From assembly GCA_007115705.1 (NCBI GenBank), contig QXEO01000211.1:636191-700190 (forward strand): a DNA stretch of 64,000 bases. Reading direction: 5' to 3'. The notes under the pieces are model-generated. The model saw nothing but the letters and a program-made list of their open reading frames with translations, searched no databases and was not told the origin of the DNA. Positions 7,844-18,980 of the stretch are shown piece by piece. The stretch comes from Dactylis glomerata (Eukaryota > Streptophyta > Magnoliopsida > Poales > Poaceae). The position numbers were made by a program, and so were the translations under genes. Numbering within the stretch: the stretch's first letter is position 1; each line of letters starts with the position of its first letter.

Positions 7844-10800
7844 CTACTGCGGTGGAACCAACACTGGCGGCTGCGTTAGATATTCTTTGATCTCGTCGAA
7901 GGCTCGTTGTTGTTCTGTCCCCCAGCGGAACTCCTCATCAGATTTAATTTTCACCAGTCCCATGAACGGCTCTATTCTTCCTGACAGATTGGAGATGAAC
8001 CTTCTGACGAAGTTGATTTTGCCGATGAGACACTGCAGTTCTTTCTTCGTGGTAGGTGGCTTCATTGTTCGCACTGCCTCCTGACTTTTCAGGCCGATCT
8101 CGATTCCGCGTTCATGGACCAAGAAACCCAAGAACTGACCGGCCGTCACACCGAAGGCACACTTCTTTGGATTCATCCGTAGTCCGAATTTTCTGGTTCG
8201 GTCCAGGACGCGTCGCAGATCGTCCAAGTGTCCTTGTACTGAAGCAGACTTGACTACCACGTCATCGATATAAATCTCCACCAGCTTGCCGATCAGATCA
8301 TGGAAAATGTAATTCATGGCTCTTTGGTATGTGGCACCGGCATTCTTCAGTCCAAATGTCATGACTACATATTCAAACAACCCCACCGAACCTGGGACTC
8401 CGAATGCAGTCTTGTGTATATCTTCTGGAGCCATAAAAATTTGATTGTAACCGGCATTGCCATCCATAAAGCTCAAGACCTTATGACCAGCAGCTGCGTT
8501 GATCAATGTCTCTGCTACCGGCATCGGATACTCATCCTTTGGAGTGGCTCTATTGAGATCCCGAAAATCTATGGCAACACGCCATCGGCCATCCTTTTTC
8601 TCTACAGGTACGATACTAGAAATCCACTCAGCATACCTGCATGGCCTGATGAACCCAGCTTTCAACATTTTCTCGATCTCTTTCTTTTTTGGACGGGCCT
8701 CCGTCTCCAAGGTTTGCTGAATTTTCACGGCCAGATCAGGCCGGGCTTTCCTTAAAGTGTGGAGGTACTGCGCTTCGGCTTCCTCCAAGCTACGTAGCCG
8801 CTGAACTCTACGCTTTTGGGTGTGTCTGAGTCCATCGGGACACCACCTTGGCCGGTGATATCTATCTTCTTCTTCATCCTCTGACTCCTCGAGATCTTTT
8901 GCTCGAGATGACTCCTCTTGTCTGTTCTGAGGCCGGAGAGGCCCTAGACGCTTGAACACTGAAACTGGACCTGTGTCATCCTTCTGCTGTCCACATTCCG
9001 GGCAGTTGTCGACTGTAGGCAATCGGCTCATTCCCGCATCCCAACAGTACTTGAAGAAAGGACAATCCCAATGTTTATCCACGCCTTCCTTTTCCTTTGA
9101 CCTTCCCCTAGCGCGGTGCTCATATCCTTCATCATCTCTATCATGCCGACGGTATCTCTCATCGTATGCGTCGGTCCGACGATCTCTTTCATCATCTCTG
9201 TCGTACTGCCGACGTCGGTCATACTGACGCTCATACTTGTTAAGGAGATGCGTGGAGTGTGGCTTTTGATATCGCACGCTTCTCACTTGTTCCTCGGTTA
9301 TATACCGCCTATCATCATAACGGGGCCGGTCGCGTGGACCGGCCTCTTCCTTTTCTTTGCTCCGGGAGTGGCCGCTTTCCTCCTTATACTTGCCATGGTG
9401 GTACACAGGCCCTGCCATGTTAATATCGAACGAGAAATCTAGCTGACGCCTCGTGGAGTGGCTGTGCTCTACCATGTTGATGCCAGGAAACGGGTTTGTG
9501 TCCACTTTCATGGCGAACTGCCCAAGGATCAGACGGCCCTGTTCTATCGCCGTTTGGATCTGCCGACGTAGCTCTTTGCAATCATTGGTGGTGTGGGTGA
9601 ACGAGTGATGCCACTTGCAGTATGATCTCCCGTTCATCTCTTGCGCCGTAGGGATTTTATGGCCTTCGGGTAACTTTAGCTGCTTTTCCTTCAGCAGTAA
9701 ATCGAATATCTGCTCAGCTTTGCTTACATCGAAGTCGAACCCTTTTGCAGGCCCTTGCTGTTTCACCCATTTGCAGGACACAGGATCTGCTCCCCGAGCC
9801 CATTCAGCCACGGCTATCTCCTGGTCTTCTACAAGATCCTCTTCTTCTGTATTGACCAGGCCTATCGGAAGTTTGAACTTGTCTTGGTACAACTCAGGGT
9901 GGCGCTGCTCATACATTGTCAGTTTCTGGACCATGTGCGCCAGTGAATTGTATTCTACTTGGAAAGCCAGATCCTTGATCGGTGCTGAGAGACCCAACAC
10001 GGCCAGCTCGACTGCTTCTTTCTCAGTTAAACGAGCCGAATAACATCGGTTCTTGACAGTCCTGAAACGCTGAATATACTCGGCTACCGTTTCTCCCCGC
10101 TTCTGCCGCACCTGTGCCAGATCGGCAATGCCAGCCTCGGTAGCTTCTGAATGATACTGAATATGGAACTGTTCTTCCAGCTGCTTCCAGGTCCGGATCG
10201 AATCTGGTGGTAACGAGGTGTACCACCCAAAAGCTGGTCCTGTCAGAGATTGCGCAAAGAACCTTACGCGTAACTGATCCGATGCTGAAATCATGCCTAA
10301 CTGTGCCAAATATCGGCTCACGTGCTCGATCGAGCTAGACCCTTCTGAACCATTAAATTTTGAGAACTCAGGGAGCCGATACTTGGGTGGAAGCGGAATC
10401 AGATCATACTCGTTGGGGTACGGCTTGGAATAGCCGATTGTTCTCCTCTTCGGCACGAAGCCGAACTGGTCTCTCAAGATGGTACTGATTTGCTCCACCG
10501 TTTGAGCTGCAGGGGCTAAATTCTCATGACTCGTTCCGGTGGCATACTTAGCTAGCCACGCCTGTTTATCAGCGTCCATCCCGGACATCCCTGCTCCCGA
10601 AATCCCTACTCCAGAAACACCTGCCCCAGAAATCCTTGCGGTTGCAATCTGGTTCGTGTGCGTCAGGCTGTTGCAGTCCGGCACGTATGTGCACACATAT
10701 CCATGTGGGATTTCTTTAGGTGGTTCAAACAGGAATTGGTAATCGCCAGGATCACCTCCAATCTTGTAGACGACGTACGCCGGTGACCCCGGTGGCTCCG

Positions 10801-11209
10801 GAGCTGCAAGCGTGAATGGTAGCTGTGGCCTGGTCTGGAGCGGTCTTTCTCCCTGGTGAGTCCCTAGGGTAGGCCCCGACGGAGAGTACTGATGTTTCAT
10901 GATCTCCTGAACCACGCGAACCGCGACGCGCTCGAAAGCGTTCACCAGGCTCTCAGAATGGCGGTGAAGAGAATGAGCCACCATGTAATTGACTTCCTGT
11001 CGCAGAGCTCTGGTGCGATCCTCTGAAGGAACAGACAGATCCACCTCATCGAGAGCGCCTTCGGGTGAGAACCCTTTCCACCTGATGCCATGCTTACGGT
11101 TCCTCTCAAAAGAGCCGATGAGATCGGCTTCGAAGAGAGCTTTGATATCATCATACCTCTTCTTGTGCTCATCAGGCAGATCGTCGTACGTGATTGGTCT
11201 GTCCCCCAT
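7844..11209 (-). CDS. gag-pol: Element 1 gag fused in frame to reverse transcriptase; protease missing
   Basis: Open for 1121 codons from ATG 11209 (after the PBS; the frame stays open upstream into the LTR). The N-terminal two thirds are Gag: retrotransposon-gag fold around QFHIQYHSEATEAGIADLA, an Arg/Asp-rich stretch and a Cys cluster (CPFFKYC ... CPEC). At about codon 865, Gag text runs straight into RT (KKEIEKMLKAGF). RT motifs follow: RVAIDFRDLN, FMDGNAGYNQI and the YIDD box near 8262-8273. No aspartic-protease D-S/T-G-A core is present, although Tat-lineage elements normally encode one here. I infer an in-frame deletion of protease and the RT N-terminal linker. Ends at TAG 7844-7846. 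Confidence 0.85.
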   Translation of the reverse strand: MGDRPITYDDLPDEHKKRYDDIKALFEADLIGSFERNRKHGIRWKGFSPEGALDEVDLSVPSEDRTRALRQEVNYMVAHSLHRHSESLVNAFERVAVRVVQEIMKHQYSPSGPTLGTHQGERPLQTRPQLPFTLAAPEPPGSPAYVVYKIGGDPGDYQFLFEPPKEIPHGYVCTYVPDCNSLTHTNQIATARISGAGVSGVGISGAGMSGMDADKQAWLAKYATGTSHENLAPAAQTVEQISTILRDQFGFVPKRRTIGYSKPYPNEYDLIPLPPKYRLPEFSKFNGSEGSSSIEHVSRYLAQLGMISASDQLRVRFFAQSLTGPAFGWYTSLPPDSIRTWKQLEEQFHIQYHSEATEAGIADLAQVRQKRGETVAEYIQRFRTVKNRCYSARLTEKEAVELAVLGLSAPIKDLAFQVEYNSLAHMVQKLTMYEQRHPELYQDKFKLPIGLVNTEEEDLVEDQEIAVAEWARGADPVSCKWVKQQGPAKGFDFDVSKAEQIFDLLLKEKQLKLPEGHKIPTAQEMNGRSYCKWHHSFTHTTNDCKELRRQIQTAIEQGRLILGQFAMKVDTNPFPGINMVEHSHSTRRQLDFSFDINMAGPVYHHGKYKEESGHSRSKEKEEAGPRDRPRYDDRRYITEEQVRSVRYQKPHSTHLLNKYERQYDRRRQYDRDDERDRRTDAYDERYRRHDRDDEGYEHRARGRSKEKEGVDKHWDCPFFKYCWDAGMSRLPTVDNCPECGQQKDDTGPVSVFKRLGPLRPQNRQEESSRAKDLEESEDEEEDRYHRPRWCPDGLRHTQKRRVQRLRSLEEAEAQYLHTLRKARPDLAVKIQQTLETEARPKKKEIEKMLKAGFIRPCRYAEWISSIVPVEKKDGRWRVAIDFRDLNRATPKDEYPMPVAETLINAAAGHKVLSFMDGNAGYNQIFMAPEDIHKTAFGVPGSVGLFEYVVMTFGLKNAGATYQRAMNYIFHDLIGKLVEIYIDDVVVKSASVQGHLDDLRRVLDRTRKFGLRMNPKKCAFGVTAGQFLGFLVHERGIEIGLKSQEAVRTMKPPTTKKELQCLIGKINFVRRFISNLSGRIEPFMGLVKIKSDEEFRWGTEQQRAFDEIKEYLTQPPVLVPPQ

Positions 11210-11243
11210 CGCAGCGTCAGATGTTGATGCAGATGTTGTTGAG

Positions 11244-11262
11244 GGTCCCACTGGGCGTGCCA
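11244..11262 (-). other. Element 1 primer-binding site
   Basis: Minus-strand TGGCACGCCCAGTGGGACC, starting 3 nt inside the LTR end at 11266, where the tRNA primer anneals. The tRNA species is not assigned. Confidence 0.65.
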
Positions 11263-11265
11263 GAA

Positions 11266-12399
11266 TGTGTTGCCTGTCAAAACCCACCGGCGAGCAGCGA
11301 CGAGCAACACGAAGAGCCGGGAGGCTCCCAGAACTGCTGGTGGGCCCTGGTCCCTCGGGCAACGGCCCGCAAAACTCCGGCACACGTCCTGGCTGATGCA
11401 AGGGCGTGCCACCTGACCTATACCTGATCAGGAAGGTGATGGATTGCTTCGATTAGTTTCCTGCATGGCAGACACGTAAACATTAAATACGAGCCTCGAT
11501 CGGCTCTCAGGTTTCCCTGTGAATCGGCTCATGTAGCCGATTGTCCCATGGATCTGCATTGGATCTACGATAATATGGGGTTTTGCTTTATCAATACAAG
11601 TCAAATCGATCTACGACAGTTTAACGCTTTCACCACATAATTGGAACATCCCACACGTAATTGAGCCTGGTAGATACGAAAGATAACAGAAAACTAACCC
11701 TAGAGGAGGCCAAAAAACCAACGTAGAGTCAATTCCCGGAACAACTCCTCTCGAATTGGCAAACCATATCCTTACGTACTACTGGATCGTTCAACCCGTT
11801 TGTGAGGCCTAACCATGCGGATATCAAACTAATCCTTGGAGAACAAGGAACAACTATGACAGATTGAATCGACTGAATAAAGATCAAGCAAGATGCTGCC
11901 CTTACACCCAAAATAGGTGCAAAGGCAGCGAGATCTCTAGGGGCAGCAAGACTAAGCAAACATAACCAAAAGCACCGATGCTAGCCCAAACAGATCTATG
12001 ATAACAGTATTACTCGCCATCAACAAGGCTTCAGTACGAGCAACACCAAATAACACATAAGCAGATGCTGCCTAGATCGCGAGATGCGATCTAGGCAGCA
12101 CGACGCTTACCTGAAAGAAACCCTCGAAACAAGGGGTGGCGATGCGCCGAGATTGTGTTTGTTGTGAACGTGATCGTCCTCCTTTCTCAATAACCCTAGG
12201 TACACATTTATAGTCCGGAGACTTTCTATCTTTGGAATAAACCTAACAACTCTATCTCTTGTTTAAACCGAAACGTAATCTATCATAATATACAGATACA
12301 CGGGCAATTAGCCCAAATCCACGCGCAAGGCCGATCCAGCCTCCAAGCCCATCTTGATTACGGCCCATCTCCTCATTTGGCCAAAATGTGGCGATAACA
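11266..12399 (-). repeat. Element 1, 5' LTR (1134 bp)
   Basis: Complete LTR, TG...CA on either strand (plus-strand ends tgtgttgcc ... gataaca). Contains the hairpins at 11522-11542 and 12067-12099 and TATA at 12207-12213. The gag frame remains open through part of it by chance. Confidence 0.92.
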
Positions 12400-12949
12400 G
12401 CTTCTTAGGAGGAGGAGTAGGCACAAGAAACTTTGTCTTCTTGTTGTTCTTCTTCTTGTTCCTCTTCTTCTTAGACTTGGAGATGTAACCAATACCGGTC
12501 TTGTCACCATGTTGCTTTTGAGCACTCAAAAGCTCATCAAGCCTTGTGTCACCATTGGGGGGATCTTTCTCATAAAGAGGGTTAATGTGACAAGTACTTG
12601 CAACAAAAGTGCTAGAAGGGAACTTGGTTGCTTCTTTAGCAATTATAAGATTAAATTTTTCATTTTGCAACCTAAGTTCATTAGCAACGGATTGAGCAAT
12701 ATCACGATCACTTCTAAGCCTAGCGATGTCCAAATTATGAGACTCTTCAAGACCCAACTTGGATGCTTCAAGTGCCATCCTTAGGTCTTGCTCAACCTCA
12801 AGGGATTGAGTGAGTGTGGCAATTTCATCGGCATACTCACGAGCATGCCCTTCTAGCTCAAAGATGCGTTTCTCATTTTTATCATTAAGTTCGAGAGACT
12901 CATTATATTGATCTAGGAGAATCTCAAAGCGAGCTTTGGTCTCCCCATG
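12400..12949 (-). pseudogene. gag: Copia gag, continuation segment between elements 1 and 2
   Basis: Minus-strand frame open over the whole segment. It continues the Copia gag that stops at 54710, because the reading frame matches across element 2 once the CCATG duplication is counted once. The protein is a long coiled coil (IFELEGHAREYADEIATL, then SKLGLEESHNLDIARLRSD). A Lys/Asn-rich basic stretch follows (KSKKKRNKKKNNKK). It is cut at 12400 by element 1; the remainder of gag and all of pol must lie left of the window. The long coiled-coil Gag suggests the SIRE/Maximus-like Copia group, which is an inference. Confidence 0.8.
12945..12949. repeat. Target-site duplication of element 2 (CCATG), left copy
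   Basis: Matches 54710-54714. Both sit in the Copia gag, whose reading frame is restored when one copy is removed. Confidence 0.9.
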
Positions 12950-13980
12950 TGATACGTCTCCAACGTATCCATAATTTTTGATGCTCCATGCTTGTTTTTA
13001 CACCATTTGCTTAGTGTTTCGTTACACTTCGTGGCATTTTTATGTATTTTCCGGAACTAACCTATTAATGAGATGCCACAGTGCCAGTTCCCTGTTTTCT
13101 GCTGTTTTTGTGTTTTAGAAATGTTACATAGGAAATATTCTAGGAATTGGACGAAACAAAAGCCAGAAGTCCAGATATTTAAAGGAGCTTCTAGAAGACC
13201 GAAGAGGAGACAGAGAGGGGCCACAGGGCGCCCACACCATAGGGCGGCACGGCCTAGGGCTGGCACGCGCCCCCTGGTGGTGAGGCCACCCTGGTCCACT
13301 TCTGACGCTGCCCCTTCGCCTATAAAGACCCCCCGACGGGAAAAACGTAAAGACCCGATCACTTTTCTAGAAACATATCGCGATCCACCGCTGTCGTCGA
13401 CCCAAGATCGGGAGGGTCTAGAAGCTCTTCCCGGCACCATGCCAGAGAGGGGAATTGCCACCGGAGGTCTTCTTCATCACCATGCTTGCCTCCGGCGTGA
13501 TGAGTGAGTAGTCTACCTTGGACTATGGGTCCATAGCAGTAGCTAGATGGTTGTCTTCTCCACCATGTGCTTCATGTTTAGATCTCGTGAGCTGCCTTAC
13601 ATGATCGAGATCACCGTTATGTAATTCTAAATGTTGTGTTTGTTGGGATCCGATGAATATTGGTGTTATGATTGAGTTGATGTACTGAATTTTATCTTAT
13701 GTTATCTCTATGTTGTTTATGATCTTGCATGCTCTCCGTTGTTAGTAGTTATCTTGGCAGAGTAGTTGCTAGTAACTCCAAGAGGGGGTATTTATGCTCG
13801 ATAGTGGGTTCATGCCTCTATTTAATCTGGGGGAGTGACAGAAACCTCTAAGGTTGTAGATGTGTTGTTGCTACTAGGGAGAAAACAACATTCATATGCT
13901 CGAGGGCATATGCTTTGTTTACATTACACACTTTGCTTAATGCAGTTATCTGTTGTTCGCAACTTAATACTTGTGGATTT
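12950..13980 (+). repeat. Element 2, 5' LTR, first part
   Basis: Opens TGATACGTCTCC; continues at 47207 beyond element 3. It contains a TATA box TATAAAG at 13321-13327 followed by a typical leader. The two long overlapping frames at 13057-13507 match the same place in the 3' LTR and are not credible genes. The first ~560 bp differ from the other LTR at about 8% of sites, the remainder at about 3%. Confidence 0.93.
13976..13980. repeat. Target-site duplication of element 3 (GATTT), left copy
   Basis: Matches 47202-47206. The uninterrupted 3' LTR of element 2 has the single equivalent site near 54090. Confidence 0.93.
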
Positions 13981-14907
13981 TGTCGTCGTGGTGAAACAAC
14001 ATATGCCATGGGATGGCTTAAATGGGGGCTGAACTAGATGCTGGAGGATTCGGGAGAGGGGAACGAGCTAAGAAGCACGACAGAAAGGGACACAGATCTA
14101 CCCAGGTTCGGGGCTCTCGTAAGGAGATAACACCCATACTCCTGCTCTACTGGTTGTATATTTGGATCGATGGAGTGCACAACAATGGCTCTTCCAAGCT
14201 CTCTGTGAGAGGAGGAAGATGAACTAAGACTGAGAGAGTAAAGAGTGACCAACCCTCTGCTAGGGTTCCCTGTGCCACCTTATATAGGGGTGGCCAGGGT
14301 TACAACGGTCACTTGGACCAAGAGACAGCAGCTACCCTCCAAACAGGACATGCTGACGATGGCAGAGACCCTTGACTTTCTCCCTGATTGCTCTCGATGG
14401 GACTCAGCATCGCTGTACCTTGTACTTCTTGGACTGTGACCTTACCACTGTGAGCTAAGGACTGTACTTGTGCACAGTGAGGGTTGGTAAACCACCACTG
14501 TGTACCCTGTCATCATGATCTCCCTCCATGCTTGGCAGAATCTCTCCTTGATTGTAGGGACATGACACCTTGGTTGACTTCTATATCCCAGATATGACCG
14601 TTGGCCATATCCTGGACCTATGTGCCGGACCAACGACCTATGAAGGTCGGATAATCCGGCCTCCCCTGTTCCTGCACAATGTATCAACTAGGTTAGGCCG
14701 GCATATCTATACATATGCCGGCACTCCTCATCAAGTATCCCGGCTATACCGATATATCTGAACATCGGCCGGGATACATCTTATATGCCGGTCTAGCCAA
14801 AGCTCTTATATTCCGGTCAGACCCAACTTTGGTCAATTGACATAAAGTCAACTACATTCCATATATCTTTCAGTCTCTTGACCCTACCGGGGGTCATCCC
14901 CCCGACA
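13981..14907 (-). repeat. Element 3, 3' LTR
   Basis: The minus strand opens TGTCGGGGGGATGACCCCCGG, a G/C dyad at the terminus. TATATA on the minus strand lies at 14281-14286. A perfect hairpin GCCGGCATAT/ATATGCCGGC lies at 14697-14722. The TGCCGG word is frequent. Confidence 0.95.
14697..14722. repeat. LTR hairpin GCCGGCATAT, 10-bp stem
   Basis: Arms 14697-14706 and 14713-14722, loop CTATAC. In the other LTR (near 46991-47016) both arms carry a C-to-T change. Confidence 0.8.
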
Positions 14908-14925
14908 CTAGTCCCCAAAGCTGTT
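14908..14925 (-). other. Element 3 polypurine tract
   Basis: Minus-strand AACAGCTTTGGGGACTAG abuts the 3' LTR. Confidence 0.7.
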
Positions 14926-15811
14926 GAGGTCCCCCAGTCTCGACTGAGGGGCCTTGGCAGGTTCAACATAATATCTCTTTTCTTATACCCAGGCTCTTGA
15001 ATATACGCCGGTGACCATACTATATGCTGGCGCATCTTCTTCTCTAAAAGTTAATCCGGCCGGTCCCGAAGGTATTCTGGACAGGATCCATTTCACGCAC
15101 GGTCATGCCGGCACATAACTGAATCTTCCTCGAGAAGCCACGCCCGATAGTTTCCCTCGAAACTTGCAACTGCCCTACCACTGCGAACGGTCACATGAAG
15201 TGACGGTTCACAGTCTGATTACTGTCTCCCATCATTGCCATAAATGGCCTAGTGGCACGGTTACACGAACCGCTGCCCCACGACGTGCCACCACGTGGCG
15301 ACGCTTGCAGAAACGGTCAGGGTCGTGGGCTGGGTGGTAGTGCTCCACTACCACAGTCCCGCGATATAAATAGGGGAGCGGGGGGTAACTCTATCTTTTT
15401 ACCCGCACTCCTTCTTCTTCATCCGCTCCTTCTCCTCGAGCTCTCCTCCGTCGGAGCAACCGAACGGAGAACCTGCGCCGCTGTCGTCTTCCTTCACGCC
15501 GGCGCCTATCCTCGCCGACGCTCAAGCTCTTGGCTGTTGACGCCGCCGGTCCTGCTCTTCTCCCGGACATTGCTGGGGAGATTGGATCTCCATCTGCACG
15601 CTTGTCGCCATTCCATCGCCGTCGCACAAGCTTTGGTAAGTTCTTCTTCCTTCTCTGTTCTTCCTCCTTCCTGCTTCTCTGTAGCTTTGCTATGGTAACC
15701 TTATTTGCTTAGATCTGCGGTAGTTTCTCTGCTTAACATCTTGCAGATTCGGTTAGCATTGCTAGTAATCCTCCTCGGTAGTTCACAGGTGTTCTTCCAG
15801 TAGGAATTTAC
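14926..15811 (+). promoter_or_regulatory. Promoter and 5' UTR of the element 3 antisense gene
   Basis: A canonical plus-strand TATA box, GATATAAATAGGGG, lies at 15362-15375. It is followed by a C/T-rich leader and a splice donor GTAAGT at about 15634 with an acceptor near 15747. This is about 450 bp inside the 3' LTR and points towards the antisense gene at 27361. Element 4 (11.4 kb) lies in the leader, after 15811. The small frames here are not credible proteins. Confidence 0.6.
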
Positions 15812-18800
15812 TGTAACATCCCATGTTTGTAATAAAGGACACTTGCATCATAAGCATCATCTAAAAATGCACTCTGAATTTTTCGCATTTGAAACTTTAG
15901 TGGAAACCCTACAATCGACCGAATTCAAACTCTATTGTTTAATTTGCAAAGTGTGTTCAGTTTATTTCAAAATGGAAAAATAAAATATTTTGAACCTGTA
16001 ATAATTAGCAGAAAAGCCCCTGAAGTTTTCCAGGAGTTCTTAATCAAATTTAAAGCATAAAAGTATACAAAACTAGTGCAGTTTTGTTTTTCCCTAAAAA
16101 AACCTACAAGTCCAGGGGGTTTTCTGAAAAAGTTGCCTTATCTTCAACCTCAAGCATCTGCATGGCTGTCCCTGGAGGCTGCCGATGCCACCTCCTGCTC
16201 CTCACCGCTTGGCCATCGAGAAGAACACCTGGAGGCCCCCAGCGATGCCACTGACCCCCTTTCTTCCCTCCTCTCTCTCCCCTATCCCTGGCTTGCTTTC
16301 TCTCGTGCTCTTTCTTAACCGTGAACCTCCCAGTAGAGGAGCTCGACCCGCCATGGCTGCCACCTAGGGTCACCGTTCCGTGCCTCCCCCAGCCCGGCCG
16401 ACGTGCTGAGAAACTCCGTAGCGCCGCCCACTTCTTCCCCGGCCAAGGAATTGACCTCAACCACCCGGAGTCGTAGCCGTTTCGCCGGATTACTCACCGG
16501 AAAACCGAGGTCCCTGCCGCCGAATTCGTCGCCGCCGTCCATCCTCCGGCCAAGCCGACCCCACTGGCGGGTTCCCGGTGAGCTCCCGGTCCGGCCGCCC
16601 CCCTTCATCCTCCTCTTCCCGCGCCGTAGCCGCCGCCATGGCCGGCCGCCGGCGTGCCTGGGAGCCGGTCGGCTGGGCAACAGCCCAGGCCGACCTGGCC
16701 AGCGTGGCTGCTATGTGGGCCTTGGGCCCCAGCGGTCAGTGACCGTGGGTCACTCTGACCCGGTGCGAAAAGTCATGTGCCCTTTATTTCTAATTTCAGA
16801 AAAATTGATGAATATGTTATAAACTTGCAAAATTCATAGAATATTATCTGTTTGTCAGAAAATTATGAATGACCTATCAAAATGATCCTAAAAATGTGGT
16901 CTAAATTTTTGTTTCAGAAACATGCATGCTTATACAACTCCGAACCCTGTTTATAATAGAAGAACAAAGGCACAACTTTCTTAAGTCATGGGAACATTTC
17001 AAATGCTAGGTTTTAAGCATTTGGAGCACATTTAAATTGCTTCTCCTATTTTAGGGTCTCAATTCAATATCATGAACATGTCATATCATCATGCTTGATT
17101 GCGCATTGATGCATTGTATTGATTGTATTGCTTCCTTTCCGGTGTTTCTTCCTCTCGGTAGAATCCGAGACCGCGACCGAGTTCAACGCCAATACTGATC
17201 AGATCAACTACATCGAAGAACAAGGCAAGCATAAACCCTTTGATTCATTTCTAATCCTATGTTACACAAATGCTTTGAGCCTCCACCATATCTGCATGCG
17301 TTCAACTGTCGTTTACCGAAACTTAGAGTAAACTTATTCTGATGCATGCCTTGCTATTGTCAACTATATATCCATGATCCATTTGCTTCTAGCATGACTA
17401 GGTTCTGCTTTTGCGTCACCAGAAATTTACTATTCTATGCTTAGCCATGCTTAGCATTTACTATTGCAATTCCGGTACTTGGGCTTGAAGCTTTATATGA
17501 ATCTAGCATGTTAGCTTGTCGTGGTGATTGTGGTGAATTGGTAAAACTTGACAATAGGCATGGATGAGCCGCCACGCGGGTTTTGGTTGTTTGACTCATT
17601 CTCGCCGCCCTAGGACCCGAGTTCTTGTCTCTTGATCCAAGATGAGCGTACAACCGCACGTGGAGGTATGGGACTCCTGTCGACTGACTAACTTGCTTAG
17701 ACTTATCCATGAGCTACCTAGTTCGGGCTTTCCATTTGGCATACGCATCAAAAATGTTTTGAAACGAGATGGTGGGAGAGGTGCATACATACAGGATGTG
17801 GCCGGGGTGAAGGATGCTTGGTGGCATTGAACTGGATCCCCTGCACACAACGAACGGTTCCGCGTCCGAGAACGGCCGATCTCGCGATGGCGAACTAGAA
17901 CCTTTCGGCGTGGCTCATGGAATAGGTCGATGTGAGGTAAAGGTTGTAGGCGGCCATCACCCCGCTAAGACTCCTTGCAAGGGTCCAGGGGACGGTCATC
18001 ACGTGTGGGTAAAGTTGTGCACCCCTGCAGGGTTAAATCTTTTCGAAAAGCCGTGTCCACGGTTATGGACGACTTGGAGACAGATGCTAGATCATAGACA
18101 ACTTGAACCTAATCGTAAAAGTGCCAACTTAAGAGTGAGATTCTGGATCACTTCCTCGGGGTCGAGGGGGTGAACGGAATGAGTGGGTTTTGAAGGTAAT
18201 GTTTTGGTGGATGCTCCATGATTAAAAGAGTTTGCGAGACGCTCTCTTATCCCCTTTACAAATTCTGAGTAGTCCTCGCCTCGTGTTGATTTCTCAAAGA
18301 AAACTTGTTTATGCAAAGAGCTACACAAAAAGACCTTGATGCCATTCATATAGTGTAGCAGGTCAGCTTGCTGAGTACACCCTCGTACTCACCCTTGTTT
18401 AACGTTGTTTTTCCACAGAAGAGACCGCCGCAGGCAACGAAGGTGGTTTCTATGCCGATATCGACTTTGACGACTAGTTTGGGGTTCCCAGGCAATAGCC
18501 TGAGATCTACGGGTTGGGACGTTGCTTATGTTCAGGGCCTCTTAGGCCATTTTCTATCTTGTTATCTAGCATAACATAATTTGCTTTTCGTTGCTTGTTG
18601 TAATGTTGGTCAGTGACCTCTACGTGTAATAAGTTGGATCTTTACTCTGTTAAGAGTTGAACTACTACTACTTTGAGTCGTAGAGTCACTGTTGTGTTAC
18701 CAGTTGTGGTTACCCATCTCGTGCACGATGCGTGTATGGATATAAAGTGCACGAGAGGGGTTTATGGCTCCCGAGCTCTCTGTTATGCAGTCTTGGTTAT

Positions 18801-18961
18801 GATTAGTTTCACGGCGCTTCGAGATGTGTAGAGCCGATGTTTAATTCCGGCCTGCCTGCCGATGGTGTTCCGGCCTGGGACTAGTAACCCCAGTATCACT
18901 CGTTGCTAGCGTGACTAATACACATAACATCTCTGTATAGCTTAGAACCCGGGGTCCGACA
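15812..18961 (+). repeat. Element 4, 5' LTR (3150 bp)
   Basis: Opens TGTAACATCCC and ends CCGACA. Several short frames recur in both LTRs without conserved start or domain and are not genes. It contains TATAAAG at 18741-18747 inside a 10-bp inverted repeat TCTCGTGCAC/GTGCACGAGA (18717-18726 and 18747-18756). The promoter position is otherwise unclear. Confidence 0.93.
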
Positions 18962-18965
18962 GCTT

Positions 18966-18980
18966 TGGTATCAGAGCAGG
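18966..18980 (+). other. Element 4 primer-binding site
   Basis: TGGTATCAGAGCAGG lies a few bases after the LTR and matches the complement of the initiator tRNA-Met 3' end, the usual primer for Tekay-type elements. Confidence 0.85.

Larger units (their letters stand above)
1..12399 (-). mobile_element. Element 1: young Tat-lineage Gypsy LTR-retrotransposon, left end outside window
   Basis: Two near-identical LTR copies (1-1103 and 11266-12399) flank a minus-strand gag-RT-RNaseH-integrase region and two plus-strand genes. The order on the minus strand is 5' LTR, PBS, gag, RT, RNase H, integrase, antisense genes, PPT, 3' LTR. That position for antisense genes is known for Tat-lineage plant Gypsy elements. 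The LTRs differ at three positions (about 277, 735 and 831) over 1103 bp with no indel, counted by eye. The element sits in a Copia body that resumes at 12400. The first 31 bp of the left LTR copy and the left target-site duplication lie outside the window. The right flank is gcttc (12400-12404). Confidence 0.93.

Noticed and set aside
13057..13507. Overlapping frames on both strands in the element 2 LTR, repeated at 53090-53618
   Set aside because: Located across the LTR promoter and leader, different in length and sequence between the two LTRs, no domain.
16076..18574. Many short frames in the element 4 LTR, each seen again 8.2 kb downstream
   Set aside because: Repetition only reflects the LTR pair; starts and stops are not preserved between copies.
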